Source of the DNA: Ruminiclostridium sp.
GTDB taxonomy: Bacteria; Bacillota; Clostridia; Oscillospirales; Ruminococcaceae
Direction: 5' to 3'
Assembly (NCBI GenBank): GCA_017625405.1
Contig: JAGALB010000061.1
Location: 1 to 61,811, forward strand
DNA length: 61,811 nucleotides
The position numbers and the translations under genes were made by a program. Every line of letters starts with the position of its first letter. Position 1 is the first letter of the stretch. Shown here one piece after another: positions 7,208 to 16,774 of the stretch. The notes below the pieces were generated by a model. The model searched no databases, was not told where the DNA came from, and worked only from the letters and a program-made list of their open reading frames with translations.

Positions 7208-9388
7208 TTAATCGTTAGTCTTGAAATCTTCCACAATACCACGGAGTACATCGGAGTGGCTGCTGAACTCGTGGCTGGCAGCTGCACATTCTTCCGAAGT
7301 AGCGCTTGTATTCTGAGTGAGGTCGCTGATTACCAGCATGCTTTCGTTGATGCCGGAGATACGCTGTGCCTGTTCGTCAGAAGCGGAAGCAATCTGAGTC
7401 ATGAAGTCGTTGATCTGACCGATGTTGCGTACGATTTCGTTAAGGGCAACAGCAGTTTCATCTGCGATTTCCTCACCCTTACGTACCGCATTGATAGATT
7501 CGGAAATAAGCTTTGCTGTCATGTTTGCAGCTTCTGCGGAGCGGCTTGCCAGGTTACGTACTTCATCAGCAACTACTGCGAAGCCCTTACCTGCGTCGCC
7601 TGCCTTTGCAGCTTCGACTGCGGCGTTGAGAGCAAGGATATTTGTCTGGAATGCGATATCATCAATAGTCTGGATAATTGTGTCAATCTGTTCGCTTGTC
7701 TTTGTGATTTCATCCATAGATGACATCATCTGTGACATCTTGCGTGCGCTTTCGTGTGCGCTTTCAACAGTTTCGTTTACAAGCTTGCTTGCCTTGTTGG
7801 TAACGCCTACGTTAGCCTCAATACGTTCAGAAATCTGGCCGATATTTGTGTTGAGAGCTTCAAGGCTGGAGCTCTGCTGAATTGTGCTGTTTGCAAGGTT
7901 TTCGGAGCTGGAAAGAATCTGGCTGGAACCGTTGCTTACGTCGCCCGATACCTTTTCAAGGGAGCGTACGATGGAGTTAAGACTGTTACAGATTGTAATA
8001 AGCGACGTTCTGATGGAACGGTAGTCGCCTACATATTCTGTTTCGGGCTTTACGGAAAGATTCTTACCTGCAAGACCGCCGAGAACTCGGTCGATGTCGG
8101 TTGTGATGGAGCTTAAGCTCTTTGTTACGCCGGAAAGGGCTTCCATAAGCGCCTTTGTTTCGTGAATATCGGATTTGATTTTAGGAAGGGGAGAGTAAAT
8201 ATCGCCTTCAGCAAGAAGACCGAGACGGTCGCTGATAAGGTTGATGGGTCTGGAAACGCTTCTTGCGATGATTGCGAAGATTACTGCGCCTAAAATAAGA
8301 ATGCCGACGATAATGAGAATGTTGCTGAGAATTGAAGAGAAAAGGGAGTTGAAAGCAGAGGATGAAGGAATGATGATTGCCAGTGACCAGCCTTCAATAT
8401 TGCCTACGGGGATATAACCGATATAACAGTTTTCACCAAGGTAATTGATCTGTTCAACACCTGTTTCGCCTGCCAGCATCTTTTCTGCGATTGCCGCTGC
8501 GCCTGTGTAATAGCCGCCTTCTTCAGCAGCGAGCATTCCGAAGGTCTTCATGTCACGGACATAACCTTCGTTGGCGTGTGCCACGATAGTGCCTGCACTG
8601 TCGATGATGAATGCGGAGCTGTCTTCGTTGATCTTCATGGAATCAAGAAGGGAAGAGAACATGGTATAGTCAATACCGCCGTATGCAACACCGGAGAAAG
8701 CAATGTTACCGATCTTGGCAGCCGCCATAATTGTAATGGAACCGTCCAGTTCACGGGTAAGAGGGCTGGATATGTAGGTTGTGCCTTCAAGAGCCTGCTT
8801 GAAGTAATCACGTTTTGAAATATCTGTATCGTTATACGTCTTACCGTCATCATATGCGATAGAGAAGTCCTTGAAGCTTGTGCCTTCAATTTCCTTTTCA
8901 AGGAGCTTCTTACGGCCTGACATCTGGAGATTGCCTGTATAGATAGAGCTGTTTGCAGCAACAGCCTCAACCTCAAGACGGATGATATCAAGCTTCTGGT
9001 TAACAACAGCCTGATATGTGTTTACGGAAGATTCAAGCTCTTCAAGTATATACTTTTCTGCAAGATCATAGCTAAGAGCGCAGTTTACAATACACATGAC
9101 AACGGAAAGCGCAAAGAGAGCAGTACAGCCTGAGACCATGATGACAATACCCAGGGTTTTCTTGCTTTTCTTCTTTATTTTGCGTGTCTGGTGGTTGAGC
9201 ACTGCTTCGTCGCTGAAATACTCAACCTCCTTTTCCTTCTTTTCCTTTTTTGGAAGCTTCTTTGTGATTTTTCCTATAAGCTTTCCGAGAGTCTTGTCAT
9301 ACAGGTCGCTGAAGAAATACTTGATGTTATAACCGAGACCTTTCAGTCCTGCGAGTATTTTCGATAAAATTGCTTTAATCTTATTCAT
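7208..9388 (-). CDS. Methyl-accepting chemotaxis protein with dCache-type sensor
   Basis: The 726-residue receptor has an unusual 79-residue cytoplasmic N-terminal extension with amphipathic and very basic parts. TM1 (about 80-103), an extracellular double-Cache-like domain (about 107-350), TM2 (about 352-375), HAMP and a full signalling domain follow. The hairpin tip contains [21 protein letters not shown], the CheA/CheW-contacting core. It ends FKTND without a CheR-tethering pentapeptide. AAAGGA lies 9 bases before the ATG. It starts 34 bases after the polymerase gene on the same strand, so they are probably co-transcribed. No flagellar or che genes are in the window; the ligand is unknown. 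Confidence 0.88.
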   Translation of the reverse strand: MNKIKAILSKILAGLKGLGYNIKYFFSDLYDKTLGKLIGKITKKLPKKEKKEKEVEYFSDEAVLNHQTRKIKKKSKKTLGIVIMVSGCTALFALSVVMCIVNCALSYDLAEKYILEELESSVNTYQAVVNQKLDIIRLEVEAVAANSSIYTGNLQMSGRKKLLEKEIEGTSFKDFSIAYDDGKTYNDTDISKRDYFKQALEGTTYISSPLTRELDGSITIMAAAKIGNIAFSGVAYGGIDYTMFSSLLDSMKINEDSSAFIIDSAGTIVAHANEGYVRDMKTFGMLAAEEGGYYTGAAAIAEKMLAGETGVEQINYLGENCYIGYIPVGNIEGWSLAIIIPSSSAFNSLFSSILSNILIIVGILILGAVIFAIIARSVSRPINLISDRLGLLAEGDIYSPLPKIKSDIHETKALMEALSGVTKSLSSITTDIDRVLGGLAGKNLSVKPETEYVGDYRSIRTSLITICNSLNSIVRSLEKVSGDVSNGSSQILSSSENLANSTIQQSSSLEALNTNIGQISERIEANVGVTNKASKLVNETVESAHESARKMSQMMSSMDEITKTSEQIDTIIQTIDDIAFQTNILALNAAVEAAKAGDAGKGFAVVADEVRNLASRSAEAANMTAKLISESINAVRKGEEIADETAVALNEIVRNIGQINDFMTQIASASDEQAQRISGINESMLVISDLTQNTSATSEECAAASHEFSSHSDVLRGIVEDFKTND

Positions 9389-9422
9389 AACTTTTATTCC
9401 TTTACAGGTTTTTTGAGTCCGT

Positions 9423-11099
9423 TCACTTTATATCAACCTTCGCTGCCTTACGCTGCGGACGGTCAATTTCATATTCTATTGCGTCTATGATTGTTCCGCT
9501 GTCATCGAAAAGCACAAATGCGAGTCTGCCTGTTCCGATTTCTGCGGTATTGCCTGCAGCGTCTGTAACAACGCCTGTTTTTCCGTCATTGACAATTTTA
9601 ATGCCGTTTTCTGCAGTATACTCATAGCCATACACACTGCTGCTGACTGCTTCACCTTTACGGTTGTTGTATTCTGTGTAAAAGGGAGATTTTGCTTCAA
9701 TGTCTGAAGGGCGGTTAAGGCCTGTGCCTGCGTAATCCGCCGCTCTTCTGGTTGCCGGTGTGAATCCGTCGTAGGAGTCAGCGGTCGATACAATGACATA
9801 TCCGCAGTCAGCATTTTTCAGCTGAATAAGATATGTGTATACATCACCATTGGCATACATTTTTCCAAGATTCTGTTCGCTTGTATCAAGACCGTCAATT
9901 GCGTCCTGAACGGCAGGAATATTTGTCATATAGGGATTTACGCCGTGGAAGTTCATATACATTCCCCAGCAGTTGTAAATGAACATTCCCGCAACAGTTG
10001 CCACGGTAACAAGGAATGCGTTGTCGCTTTTTTCTTCGGCTCGTTTCTTTGAGTAGCCGGGCATTTTCTTCTTTTCTGCCGACTTTTCCTTTTCGGCAAG
10101 TACGGCAGCCTCTGCCTTTTCCTTGAAATAGTTCAGGGCTGAGGGGATTGCGAAAACAGAGAAGATGAAGATGAACATTGAGAAACGTTCAACGATAAAT
10201 GCGTATGTGATAAAGCTCCAGACAGAAGCGTTTGCAAGCATGAACCAGAGAAGGGTATGAGAATCCTCCTTTTCCTTCCAGCCGAGGAAGTAGGAAACCA
10301 TCACAAGTGCAAGAACGGCAAGCGGCATTATAAGATACTGGACGCCGAAGCCCTGTTCAAACCATTTGCTGCTGATATAGCCTGTGTAGTCCTTACCGGT
10401 AACGGCTGTGACAGCCTGTGCCGCAAGGTTGAGAGGATTTGCACCGACAGCCTTCATTATGAGACATGTAACAAGCAGTCCCACAGAAACCGAGCTGTAT
10501 ATGATGATTGCTTTTTTTGTGGGTCTGATGAAATAAGCGAGCAGGTAAAAGGGTATGAATGCCAGTGCGGTGTAATGGAACAGTGACGCAAGTACCGCAA
10601 AAATCATTACAGGTATGATTTTACGCTGCTTTATGAAGCTGTAACAGAGAATCAGCAGTGAAACCGCCATACTCTGACGGATAAAGTTCAGGGAGGTGTA
10701 GAAGAAGGTAAGACAGAGATAAACTGCCACCGAAATCCATGCGCTGTCGCTGTGACGGTATATTGCGTACGCTACCGGAGCAAGTATCAGCAGAGCGTAG
10801 ATACCGTACATCACTTCGGGATTGTATGATACCAGAGTGATAACCTTGGTGAGCGCTGTGAATGCAGGCTCATAACCGAGGGTGAAGGCTTCGCCCCATG
10901 AGGCGCTGTGTATTTCGTCAAAGATTCTTATATAGCTGAAATAGTCGTTGCCCATTCCGTAGCGGAAGGTGCTGACAACCCACATCAGCAGGAACATTAC
11001 CGAAAGGTAAATGATTTTTTTGGGTTTTGTGGCGTTTTTCCCTGTAAGAGGAACGCCCAGAATAACCGCAAGGGCAAAAAGCGCAATATATACTACCAT
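9423..11099 (-). CDS. EpsG-family polysaccharide polymerase-like membrane protein
   Basis: The 558-residue protein has about ten hydrophobic segments in its first 330 residues and the family motifs [16 protein letters not shown] and [19 protein letters not shown], typical of EpsG-like proteins that polymerise exopolysaccharide. A basic cytoplasmic loop, another membrane helix and a C-terminal soluble domain of about 180 residues follow. That domain contains [20 protein letters not shown] and is longer than in ordinary EpsG. GAAAGG precedes the start. It is transcribed divergently from remA, whose product activates matrix genes in Bacillus subtilis. Confidence 0.72.
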   Translation of the reverse strand: MVVYIALFALAVILGVPLTGKNATKPKKIIYLSVMFLLMWVVSTFRYGMGNDYFSYIRIFDEIHSASWGEAFTLGYEPAFTALTKVITLVSYNPEVMYGIYALLILAPVAYAIYRHSDSAWISVAVYLCLTFFYTSLNFIRQSMAVSLLILCYSFIKQRKIIPVMIFAVLASLFHYTALAFIPFYLLAYFIRPTKKAIIIYSSVSVGLLVTCLIMKAVGANPLNLAAQAVTAVTGKDYTGYISSKWFEQGFGVQYLIMPLAVLALVMVSYFLGWKEKEDSHTLLWFMLANASVWSFITYAFIVERFSMFIFIFSVFAIPSALNYFKEKAEAAVLAEKEKSAEKKKMPGYSKKRAEEKSDNAFLVTVATVAGMFIYNCWGMYMNFHGVNPYMTNIPAVQDAIDGLDTSEQNLGKMYANGDVYTYLIQLKNADCGYVIVSTADSYDGFTPATRRAADYAGTGLNRPSDIEAKSPFYTEYNNRKGEAVSSSVYGYEYTAENGIKIVNDGKTGVVTDAAGNTAEIGTGRLAFVLFDDSGTIIDAIEYEIDRPQRKAAKVDIK

Positions 11100-11149
11100 T
11101 AATGGTGCCTTTCATAAAATCGGAAATAATATACATTTATACATTGTTT

Positions 11150-11178
11150 AGTATAGCACAATCTTTCAAAAAAATCAA
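11150..11178 (-). promoter_or_regulatory. Promoter of EpsG-like gene
   Basis: On the minus strand TTGATT (11173-11178) and TATACT (11150-11155) are separated by 17 bases, upstream of the start at 11099. Confidence 0.65.
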
Positions 11179-11235
11179 TGCTTCTGGATTTATTTGTTAA
11201 TTATACATAAACCGAGCTGAAAATTTTTTACACTA

Positions 11236-11264
11236 TTGATTTTTATTATGTTTAATGGTATAAT
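11236..11264 (+). promoter_or_regulatory. Promoter of the remA-gmk-priA unit
   Basis: TTGATT (11236-11241), a 17-base spacer and TATAAT (11259-11264) lie 43 bases upstream of the remA start. With the opposing promoter at 11150-11178 this makes a divergent promoter region. Confidence 0.75.
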
Positions 11265-11306
11265 AAATTATTATGCGAAAATATGGCATTTACGGAGGAT
11301 TCTGAT

Positions 11307-11537
11307 ATGAAACTGGTGGACGTGGGCTACGGTAACAGAGTAAGCGGAGAGCGTATAGTTGCGGTTATAGGTGCAGATTCCGCACCTGCAAAAAGACTGG
11401 TTGCCGCAGCAAAGGAAAACTTTACCGCCATTGATGCCACCTGCGGCAAAAAGACAAGAACCGTAATCGTCATGGACAGCGGACATATCGTTATGTCTGC
11501 AAAGGAACCCGAAAGTATTGAACCGACTGAAAAATAA
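11307..11537 (+). CDS. remA: Extracellular matrix regulatory protein RemA
   Basis: The 76-residue DUF370 protein matches RemA throughout, with KLVDVGYGNRVSGERIVAVI, DSAPAKRL and IDATCGKKTRTVIVMDSGHI. RemA is an oligomeric DNA-binding activator of biofilm matrix and osmoprotection genes in Bacillus subtilis. GGAGG at 11294-11298 fixes the start at 11307. It is the first gene of the housekeeping cluster, as in many Bacillota where remA precedes gmk. The divergent polysaccharide polymerase gene is a plausible target. Confidence 0.92.
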   Translation: MKLVDVGYGNRVSGERIVAVIGADSAPAKRLVAAAKENFTAIDATCGKKTRTVIVMDSGHIVMSAKEPESIEPTEK

Positions 11538-11556
11538 ACGAAAGAAGGACATATAA

Positions 11557-12162
11557 ATGAGCAAGGGAATCTTAATCGTTGTATCCGCACCTGCAGGCTG
11601 CGGAAAGGACACCATACTTGAGCAGGCTTTAGGCCGCAATGACAATCTTTTTTATTCCGTTTCGGCTACATCAAGAGCCATGCGCCCCGGTGAAACCGAC
11701 GGAGTAAGCTATCACTTCAGAACAAGAGAGCAGTTCGAGGATATGATAAAGAACGGCGAGCTTCTTGAATATACCGAATACTGCGGCAACTACTACGGCA
11801 CACCCAGTAAGGCGGTTGAGGATATGCTTGCGGCAGGCAAGGATGTAATTCTCAAGATTGAGGTTGAGGGCGCAGGAAATATCAGAAAGATGTTCCCCGA
11901 CTGCACTATGATTTTCATTCTGCCTCCCTCCTTTGCGGAGCTTGACCGCAGACTTCACAAGAGAGGCACTGAAGATGAGGAAACTATCCAGCGTAGACTC
12001 AGAACTGCCAGGGAAGAGCTTACATATGCAAGAAACTACGATTTTCTGGTTGTAAACGGTGCGCTTGAAAAGGCGGTTGATGATTTTCTTGCGGTAGTAG
12101 CGGCTGAAAAGATGAAAACAGCTGTAAGCGGCGGACTTATTGACGAACTGCTCAGCGAATGA
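11557..12162 (+). CDS. gmk: Guanylate kinase
   Basis: The 201-residue enzyme phosphorylates GMP to GDP. It has a P-loop at residues 9-18 (APAGCGKDTI), the GMP-binding segment SATSRAMRPGETDGVSYHF and the lid region RLHKRGTEDEETIQRRL. The P-loop departs from the usual GPSGxGKGT/S: Pro-Ser becomes Pro-Ala and the Gly/Ser after Lys is Asp, but the essential GK is kept. The stop overlaps the priA start. rpoZ and coaBC, often found between gmk and priA, are absent here. Confidence 0.93.
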   Translation: MSKGILIVVSAPAGCGKDTILEQALGRNDNLFYSVSATSRAMRPGETDGVSYHFRTREQFEDMIKNGELLEYTEYCGNYYGTPSKAVEDMLAAGKDVILKIEVEGAGNIRKMFPDCTMIFILPPSFAELDRRLHKRGTEDEETIQRRLRTAREELTYARNYDFLVVNGALEKAVDDFLAVVAAEKMKTAVSGGLIDELLSE

Positions 12163-14579
12163 AATGCATGATTGCGGGAATAGCGGTTGAAAAAACCGCT
12201 GCTTCCTTTGATGACCTGTTCAGCTATGCCGTGCCTGAAGAGCTCAGGGATAAGGTTTGCGTGGGTATGCGTGTTGCAGTTCCTTTCGGCCGCAGCAACA
12301 AGACCCGTGCAGGTGTGATATTCACTCTTTCCGAAGGAGATATTGACGGAAAGCTGAAAAGCATAATTTCCATAGCCGATGACGGCATTATTCTTGACAG
12401 AGAAATGCTGAAGCTGTGCGGTTATCTTAAAGAAACCACCTTCTGCACTTATTACGACGCTGTAAGGACTATGCTCCCCGCAGGACTTTCCATAAAAGCG
12501 GAGGAAAAATATGCGCTTTCGGAAAAATACAGTGCCGAAGGGCTTTCCGACAGTGAGAATGCACTGCTTACACAGCTTCTGCTGTCAGGGAAAAAAGAGT
12601 TTTCCGCTTTGCTTTCACAGCCCGAAAACAAAAAAGCGGTTGACGGACTTACTGAAAAGGGAATACTGATAAAAACAGAGCTGATAAAACGCCGTGTGGG
12701 CGACAGTACCGAGCGTATCGTGACCCTTACGGGCGCGGATACAGCAGAAACGAGACTTTCTCCCAAGCAGAAAAAGGTGCTTGAAACACTTTCGGAAGCG
12801 GGTGCGGCTTCGGTGAAGGAGCTTTGTTATCTGTGCAGCGTTACCGAATCGGTAGTGAAGAATCTTGCGGCGAAGGGACTGCTTGAAATCCACGAAGAGG
12901 AAGCTTCGAGAGCAGTTTCAAAGGATGCGGTTTCAACAGCAAAATTGTCCGATATAGTTTTTTCGGATTTACAGCAGAGAACCTTTGACGGCATAAAGGC
13001 GCTTATGGAAACGGGAAAGCCGCAGTGCGCACTGCTTCACGGCATTACGGGCAGCGGAAAGACCTCGGTTTTTATAAAGCTTATAGAATACGCACGTGAC
13101 AGCGGAAAAACGGCGATACTGATGATTCCCGAGATTTCCCTTACACCTCAGACGGTGGGAAAATTCCAGAGCCTTTTCGGTAATACCGTTGCGATTATCC
13201 ACAGCGGTCTTTCTCTCGGTCAGCGCGCGGATGAATACAAGAGAATACGCAGAGGAGAAGCGAAAATCGTTATCGGTACACGAAGTGCGGTTTTTGCACC
13301 TCTTGACAATATAGGAATAATAGTAATGGACGAAGAGGGCGAGCATACCTACAAGTCGGAAATGTCGCCCCGTTATCATGCCCGTGATGTGGCAAAGCAG
13401 AGATGCTTTCATCATAACGCATTGCTGCTTCTGGCTTCGGCAACCCCGTCCTTTGACAGCTACAACAATGCTTTGAGCGGAAAATATCATCTTTTTGAAA
13501 TGAATGAGCGTTACAGCAATGCGGTGCTCCCGGAAGTGAAGATGATAGATATGCGTATTGAAGCGGAAAACGGGAACAGAGGAAATTTCAGCGAGGAGCT
13601 TCTGTGTGAGCTTAAGTATAATCTCCACAAGGGCGAGCAGTCCATGCTGCTGCTGAACCGCAGAGGTTATCACACCTACGCCAACTGCATAAGCTGCGGT
13701 GCGGTGGTGGAATGCCCCAACTGTTCCGTACCTCTTACTTATCACAAGGTAAACGACAGCGTAATCTGCCATATCTGCGGCTTTCACAAGGCTATGCCGA
13801 AAGCCTGCGAGAAGTGCGGCAGCAACTACATATACCAGAGCGGAACAGGCACACAGCGTATTGAGGATGAAATCAAGGAATATTTTCCCAATGCGAGAGT
13901 GCTTCGTATGGACGCAGACACCACCATGTCCAAGTTTTCCTATGAAAAGCGTTTCAAGGAGTTCCGCAACAATGAATACGACATAATGATAGGCACGCAG
14001 ATGATAGCCAAGGGGCTGGATTTCGAGAATGTGACGCTGGTGGGTGTTCTGCTTATTGACCGTTCCCTTTATGCAGGCGATTATCTCGGTTACGAGAAGA
14101 CCTTTTCACTGGTGACGCAGGTAGTGGGACGGTGCGGCAGAGGCGCAAAGGCAGGCAGAGCCTTTATACAGACCTTTACCCCTGACCATTATGTGCTTGA
14201 GCTTGCGGCACAGCAGAACTACAAGGAATTCTATGCTCAGGAAACAGAGGTGCGCAAGGCGCTTATCTTTCCGCCTTACTGTGATATCTGCATGGCAGGC
14301 TTTTCGGGAGCAAACGAAGCGGCGGTAAAGGCTGCGGCGGATAAATTCTTCGCAATGCTGAAAGCAGAAGCGGACAGGGCCAAGGATATTCCCGTCATTA
14401 TGCTGGGGCCTACAATGAACGGCAGGATAAATAACACCTACCGTGCGAAAATAATAATCAAGTGCCGCAATTCGGCGCCGTTCCGTGAAATCCTCAGAAG
14501 GGTCATGAACGCAGCGTATAAGGATCCGGCTTTCAGGGAAGTTAATTTTTTCGTTGATTTCAACGGTGATTTATATTGA
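12159..14579 (+). CDS. priA: Primosomal protein N' (replication restart helicase PriA)
   Basis: The 806-residue PriA reloads the replisome at stalled forks. It shows the N-terminal DNA-binding domain (YAVPEELRDKVCVGMRVAVPFG), Walker A GITGSGKTSVF at about residue 296, and a zinc-binding module with four CxxC pairs (CISC, CPNC, CHIC, CEKC) at about 510-555. The helicase core motifs GTQMIAKGLDF and VVGRCGRG are present. The Walker B tetrad reads DEEG instead of the usual DEEH. The start overlaps gmk by ATGA. Confidence 0.95.
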   Translation: MKCMIAGIAVEKTAASFDDLFSYAVPEELRDKVCVGMRVAVPFGRSNKTRAGVIFTLSEGDIDGKLKSIISIADDGIILDREMLKLCGYLKETTFCTYYDAVRTMLPAGLSIKAEEKYALSEKYSAEGLSDSENALLTQLLLSGKKEFSALLSQPENKKAVDGLTEKGILIKTELIKRRVGDSTERIVTLTGADTAETRLSPKQKKVLETLSEAGAASVKELCYLCSVTESVVKNLAAKGLLEIHEEEASRAVSKDAVSTAKLSDIVFSDLQQRTFDGIKALMETGKPQCALLHGITGSGKTSVFIKLIEYARDSGKTAILMIPEISLTPQTVGKFQSLFGNTVAIIHSGLSLGQRADEYKRIRRGEAKIVIGTRSAVFAPLDNIGIIVMDEEGEHTYKSEMSPRYHARDVAKQRCFHHNALLLLASATPSFDSYNNALSGKYHLFEMNERYSNAVLPEVKMIDMRIEAENGNRGNFSEELLCELKYNLHKGEQSMLLLNRRGYHTYANCISCGAVVECPNCSVPLTYHKVNDSVICHICGFHKAMPKACEKCGSNYIYQSGTGTQRIEDEIKEYFPNARVLRMDADTTMSKFSYEKRFKEFRNNEYDIMIGTQMIAKGLDFENVTLVGVLLIDRSLYAGDYLGYEKTFSLVTQVVGRCGRGAKAGRAFIQTFTPDHYVLELAAQQNYKEFYAQETEVRKALIFPPYCDICMAGFSGANEAAVKAAADKFFAMLKAEADRAKDIPVIMLGPTMNGRINNTYRAKIIIKCRNSAPFREILRRVMNAAYKDPAFREVNFFVDFNGDLY

Positions 14580-14603
14580 AAAACAGGAAAGGAATGATTT
14601 TAA

Positions 14604-15062
14604 ATGGCATTAAGAAATATTGTAAAATTCGGTGATGACGTACTCAGAAAAAAGTGCCGTGAGGTAACAGCTTTTGACGATAAGCTGTGGGTACTTCTCG
14701 ATGATATGTATGAAACAATGAACGAAGCAAACGGCGTCGGACTTGCAGCACCCCAGGTGGGCATTTTACGCAGGGTTGTAGTGATTGACGTGGGTGAAGG
14801 CCCTATTGAGCTTATCAATCCTGTGATTACTTCCGTAAAGGGTAAGCAGAGAGAGGTTGAAGGCTGTCTTTCTTCTCCCGGACAGTGGGGCTATGTTGTA
14901 CGTCCCGCAAAGGTAAAGGTTACAGCTATGAACCGCTATGGCAAGGAATTCAAGATTGAGGGTACAGAGCTTCTTGCCCGTGCACTCTGCCACGAGATTG
15001 ACCACCTCAACGGTGTGGTATTTACAGACCTTGCAGATGAAATGGTTGAGCCTGAAGAATAA
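14604..15062 (+). CDS. def: Peptide deformylase
   Basis: This 152-residue metalloenzyme removes the N-formyl group from nascent proteins. All three signature motifs are present: [18 protein letters not shown] (metal-binding Cys) and CHEIDHLNG (HExxH-type metal site). The short length and CLSSPG form suit the type found in Clostridia. It follows priA after an AAAGGAATGAT leader and precedes fmt, the usual pairing. Confidence 0.96.
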   Translation: MALRNIVKFGDDVLRKKCREVTAFDDKLWVLLDDMYETMNEANGVGLAAPQVGILRRVVVIDVGEGPIELINPVITSVKGKQREVEGCLSSPGQWGYVVRPAKVKVTAMNRYGKEFKIEGTELLARALCHEIDHLNGVVFTDLADEMVEPEE

Positions 15063-15085
15063 TTCCACGAAAGGAATGATTATAA

Positions 15086-16021
15086 ATGAACATAGTATTT
15101 ATGGGTACTCCCGATTTTGCTGTGCCTTGCCTTGAAGAGCTGGTAAAATCGGAGCATAAGGTTACAGGAGTTTTCACACAGCCCGACAAGCCCAAGAACA
15201 GAGGACAGAAAATGCAGTTTTCCCCTGTCAAGGAGTGCGCTGTGAAATATGATATTCAAGTGTATCAGCCTCTTTCCCTCAGAAAGGGAGAGGACGCCGA
15301 GAAAAGCATGGAGATTCTTCGTGAGCTTGCTCCCGATTGTATTGTTGTTGCGGCTTACGGTCAGATTCTTCCCAAAAGCGTGCTTGATTTACCAAAGTAC
15401 GGCTGTATCAACGTGCATGCTTCGCTTCTGCCCCGTTACAGAGGAGCAGCGCCTATCCAGCACTGTATCATCGACGGCGAAAAGGTGACAGGTATTACCA
15501 TTATGTATATGGCTGAGGGACTGGATACAGGCGATATGATATTAAAGGAAGAGGTGGAGATTCACGACAGAATGACCGCTTCCGAACTGCATGACCGCTT
15601 TACAGAAATCAGCGGACCGCTGCTGCTGAAGGCTCTTTCCCGGCTTGAAAACGGTACTGCGGAAAGAATTCCCCAGACTGACGAAAATACCTGCTACGCC
15701 TCCATGATTTCCAAGGAGATGTGCAGAATTGATTTTACAAAGCCTGCTGAAGCTGTCTACAACTTCATACGTGGTATGTCTGCAAGCCCCTGTGCTTTCA
15801 CCATGCTGGGAGATAAGCGTCTGAAGGTATATTTTGCGGAAAAGACGGACATGACAACAGCAGAAGAGGCAGGAACAACCGTTGATGACATTTTCTCGGT
15901 TGCCTGCGGTGACGGAGGAGTTATCCGTTTGAGCGACATTCAGCTTGAAGGCTCAAAAAGAATGAATGTAACCGACTTTTTAAGAGGAAGAAAAATCGAA
16001 AAGGGTACAAAGCTTGGTTAA
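15086..16021 (+). CDS. fmt: Methionyl-tRNA formyltransferase
   Basis: The 311-residue enzyme formylates initiator Met-tRNA with 10-formyltetrahydrofolate. It has the N-terminal Rossmann-like start IVFMGTPDFAVP, the catalytic motif INVHASLLPRYRGAAPIQ (Asn-His) and the Asp-containing YMAEGLDTGDM, followed by a C-terminal tRNA-binding domain. It uses the same AAAGGAATGATTATAA leader as def. def and fmt are opposite halves of the formyl cycle. Confidence 0.96.
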   Translation: MNIVFMGTPDFAVPCLEELVKSEHKVTGVFTQPDKPKNRGQKMQFSPVKECAVKYDIQVYQPLSLRKGEDAEKSMEILRELAPDCIVVAAYGQILPKSVLDLPKYGCINVHASLLPRYRGAAPIQHCIIDGEKVTGITIMYMAEGLDTGDMILKEEVEIHDRMTASELHDRFTEISGPLLLKALSRLENGTAERIPQTDENTCYASMISKEMCRIDFTKPAEAVYNFIRGMSASPCAFTMLGDKRLKVYFAEKTDMTTAEEAGTTVDDIFSVACGDGGVIRLSDIQLEGSKRMNVTDFLRGRKIEKGTKLG

Positions 16022-16033
16022 AAGGAGATAAAA

Positions 16034-16735
16034 ATGGAAATTTTCTACATGCTTTTCAGCGACTACTGGCCGGTAGCCATAGGAATTATAGCTGCACTTA
16101 TTTTTTCGTTCGTAACATCTCTTGAAGTAGATGCCACCTTCAAAAAGCATAATGCGGATTATGTCGATTCCAAAGTTCCCGCATGTGATGCAGCAAGACA
16201 GATTCTCGACATGAACGGCCTTTATGATGTCCAGGTTGTAAAAATCAAAGGGCATCTTACCGACAACTACAATCCCAGAACAAAGACGGTTTCACTTTCC
16301 GAGAGCGTTTACGGCAGTGCAACGGTTTCGGCGGTGGGTATTGCCGCACACGAATGCGGTCACGCAATCCAGCATGCGGTAGGCTATACCCCTATAAAGC
16401 TGCGTACTTTCTTTGCGCCGGTGGTAAGCATTTTTTCAAATTCCTGGATGTGGGTATTCATTATCGGCTGCTATATGAACTGGATGCTGCTTATTGAAGC
16501 AGGTATCGTATTTTTCAGCACAATCGTTATTTTCCAGGCTATTACTCTGCCTGTTGAATTCAATGCCAGCAGCAGGGCTATTGATACCCTTATAAAGACG
16601 AAGATTCTTTACGGCACGGAAGTTGCAGGTGCCAGAAAGGTGCTTAAGGCAGCGGCGATGACATACGTTTCCGCACTTCTCACTTCCATTATGCAGCTCT
16701 TACGTCTTATAACAAGAATGAACAGAAGAAGATAA
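16034..16735 (+). CDS. Membrane zinc metallopeptidase (YugP-like)
   Basis: The 233-residue protein has an N-terminal membrane helix, the HExxH zinc motif in AAHECGHAIQHAVGY at about residue 110 and two further hydrophobic segments near residues 135-180. PVEFNASSRA, with its conserved Glu, completes the family signature. This places it with the neutral zinc metallopeptidases related to Bacillus YugP, which act at the membrane on unknown substrates. It sits between fmt and rsmB as in many Clostridia. Confidence 0.88.
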   Translation: MEIFYMLFSDYWPVAIGIIAALIFSFVTSLEVDATFKKHNADYVDSKVPACDAARQILDMNGLYDVQVVKIKGHLTDNYNPRTKTVSLSESVYGSATVSAVGIAAHECGHAIQHAVGYTPIKLRTFFAPVVSIFSNSWMWVFIIGCYMNWMLLIEAGIVFFSTIVIFQAITLPVEFNASSRAIDTLIKTKILYGTEVAGARKVLKAAAMTYVSALLTSIMQLLRLITRMNRRR

Positions 16736-16774
16736 CAGGGCAAGACCCTTATCTGAACCGAAAGGACCGTTTTT

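Noticed and set aside
11095-11106. Palindrome ACCATTAATGGT across the start codon of the EpsG-like gene as an operator
   Set aside because: It is only 12 bp, includes the start codon itself and has no second copy; chance cannot be excluded.
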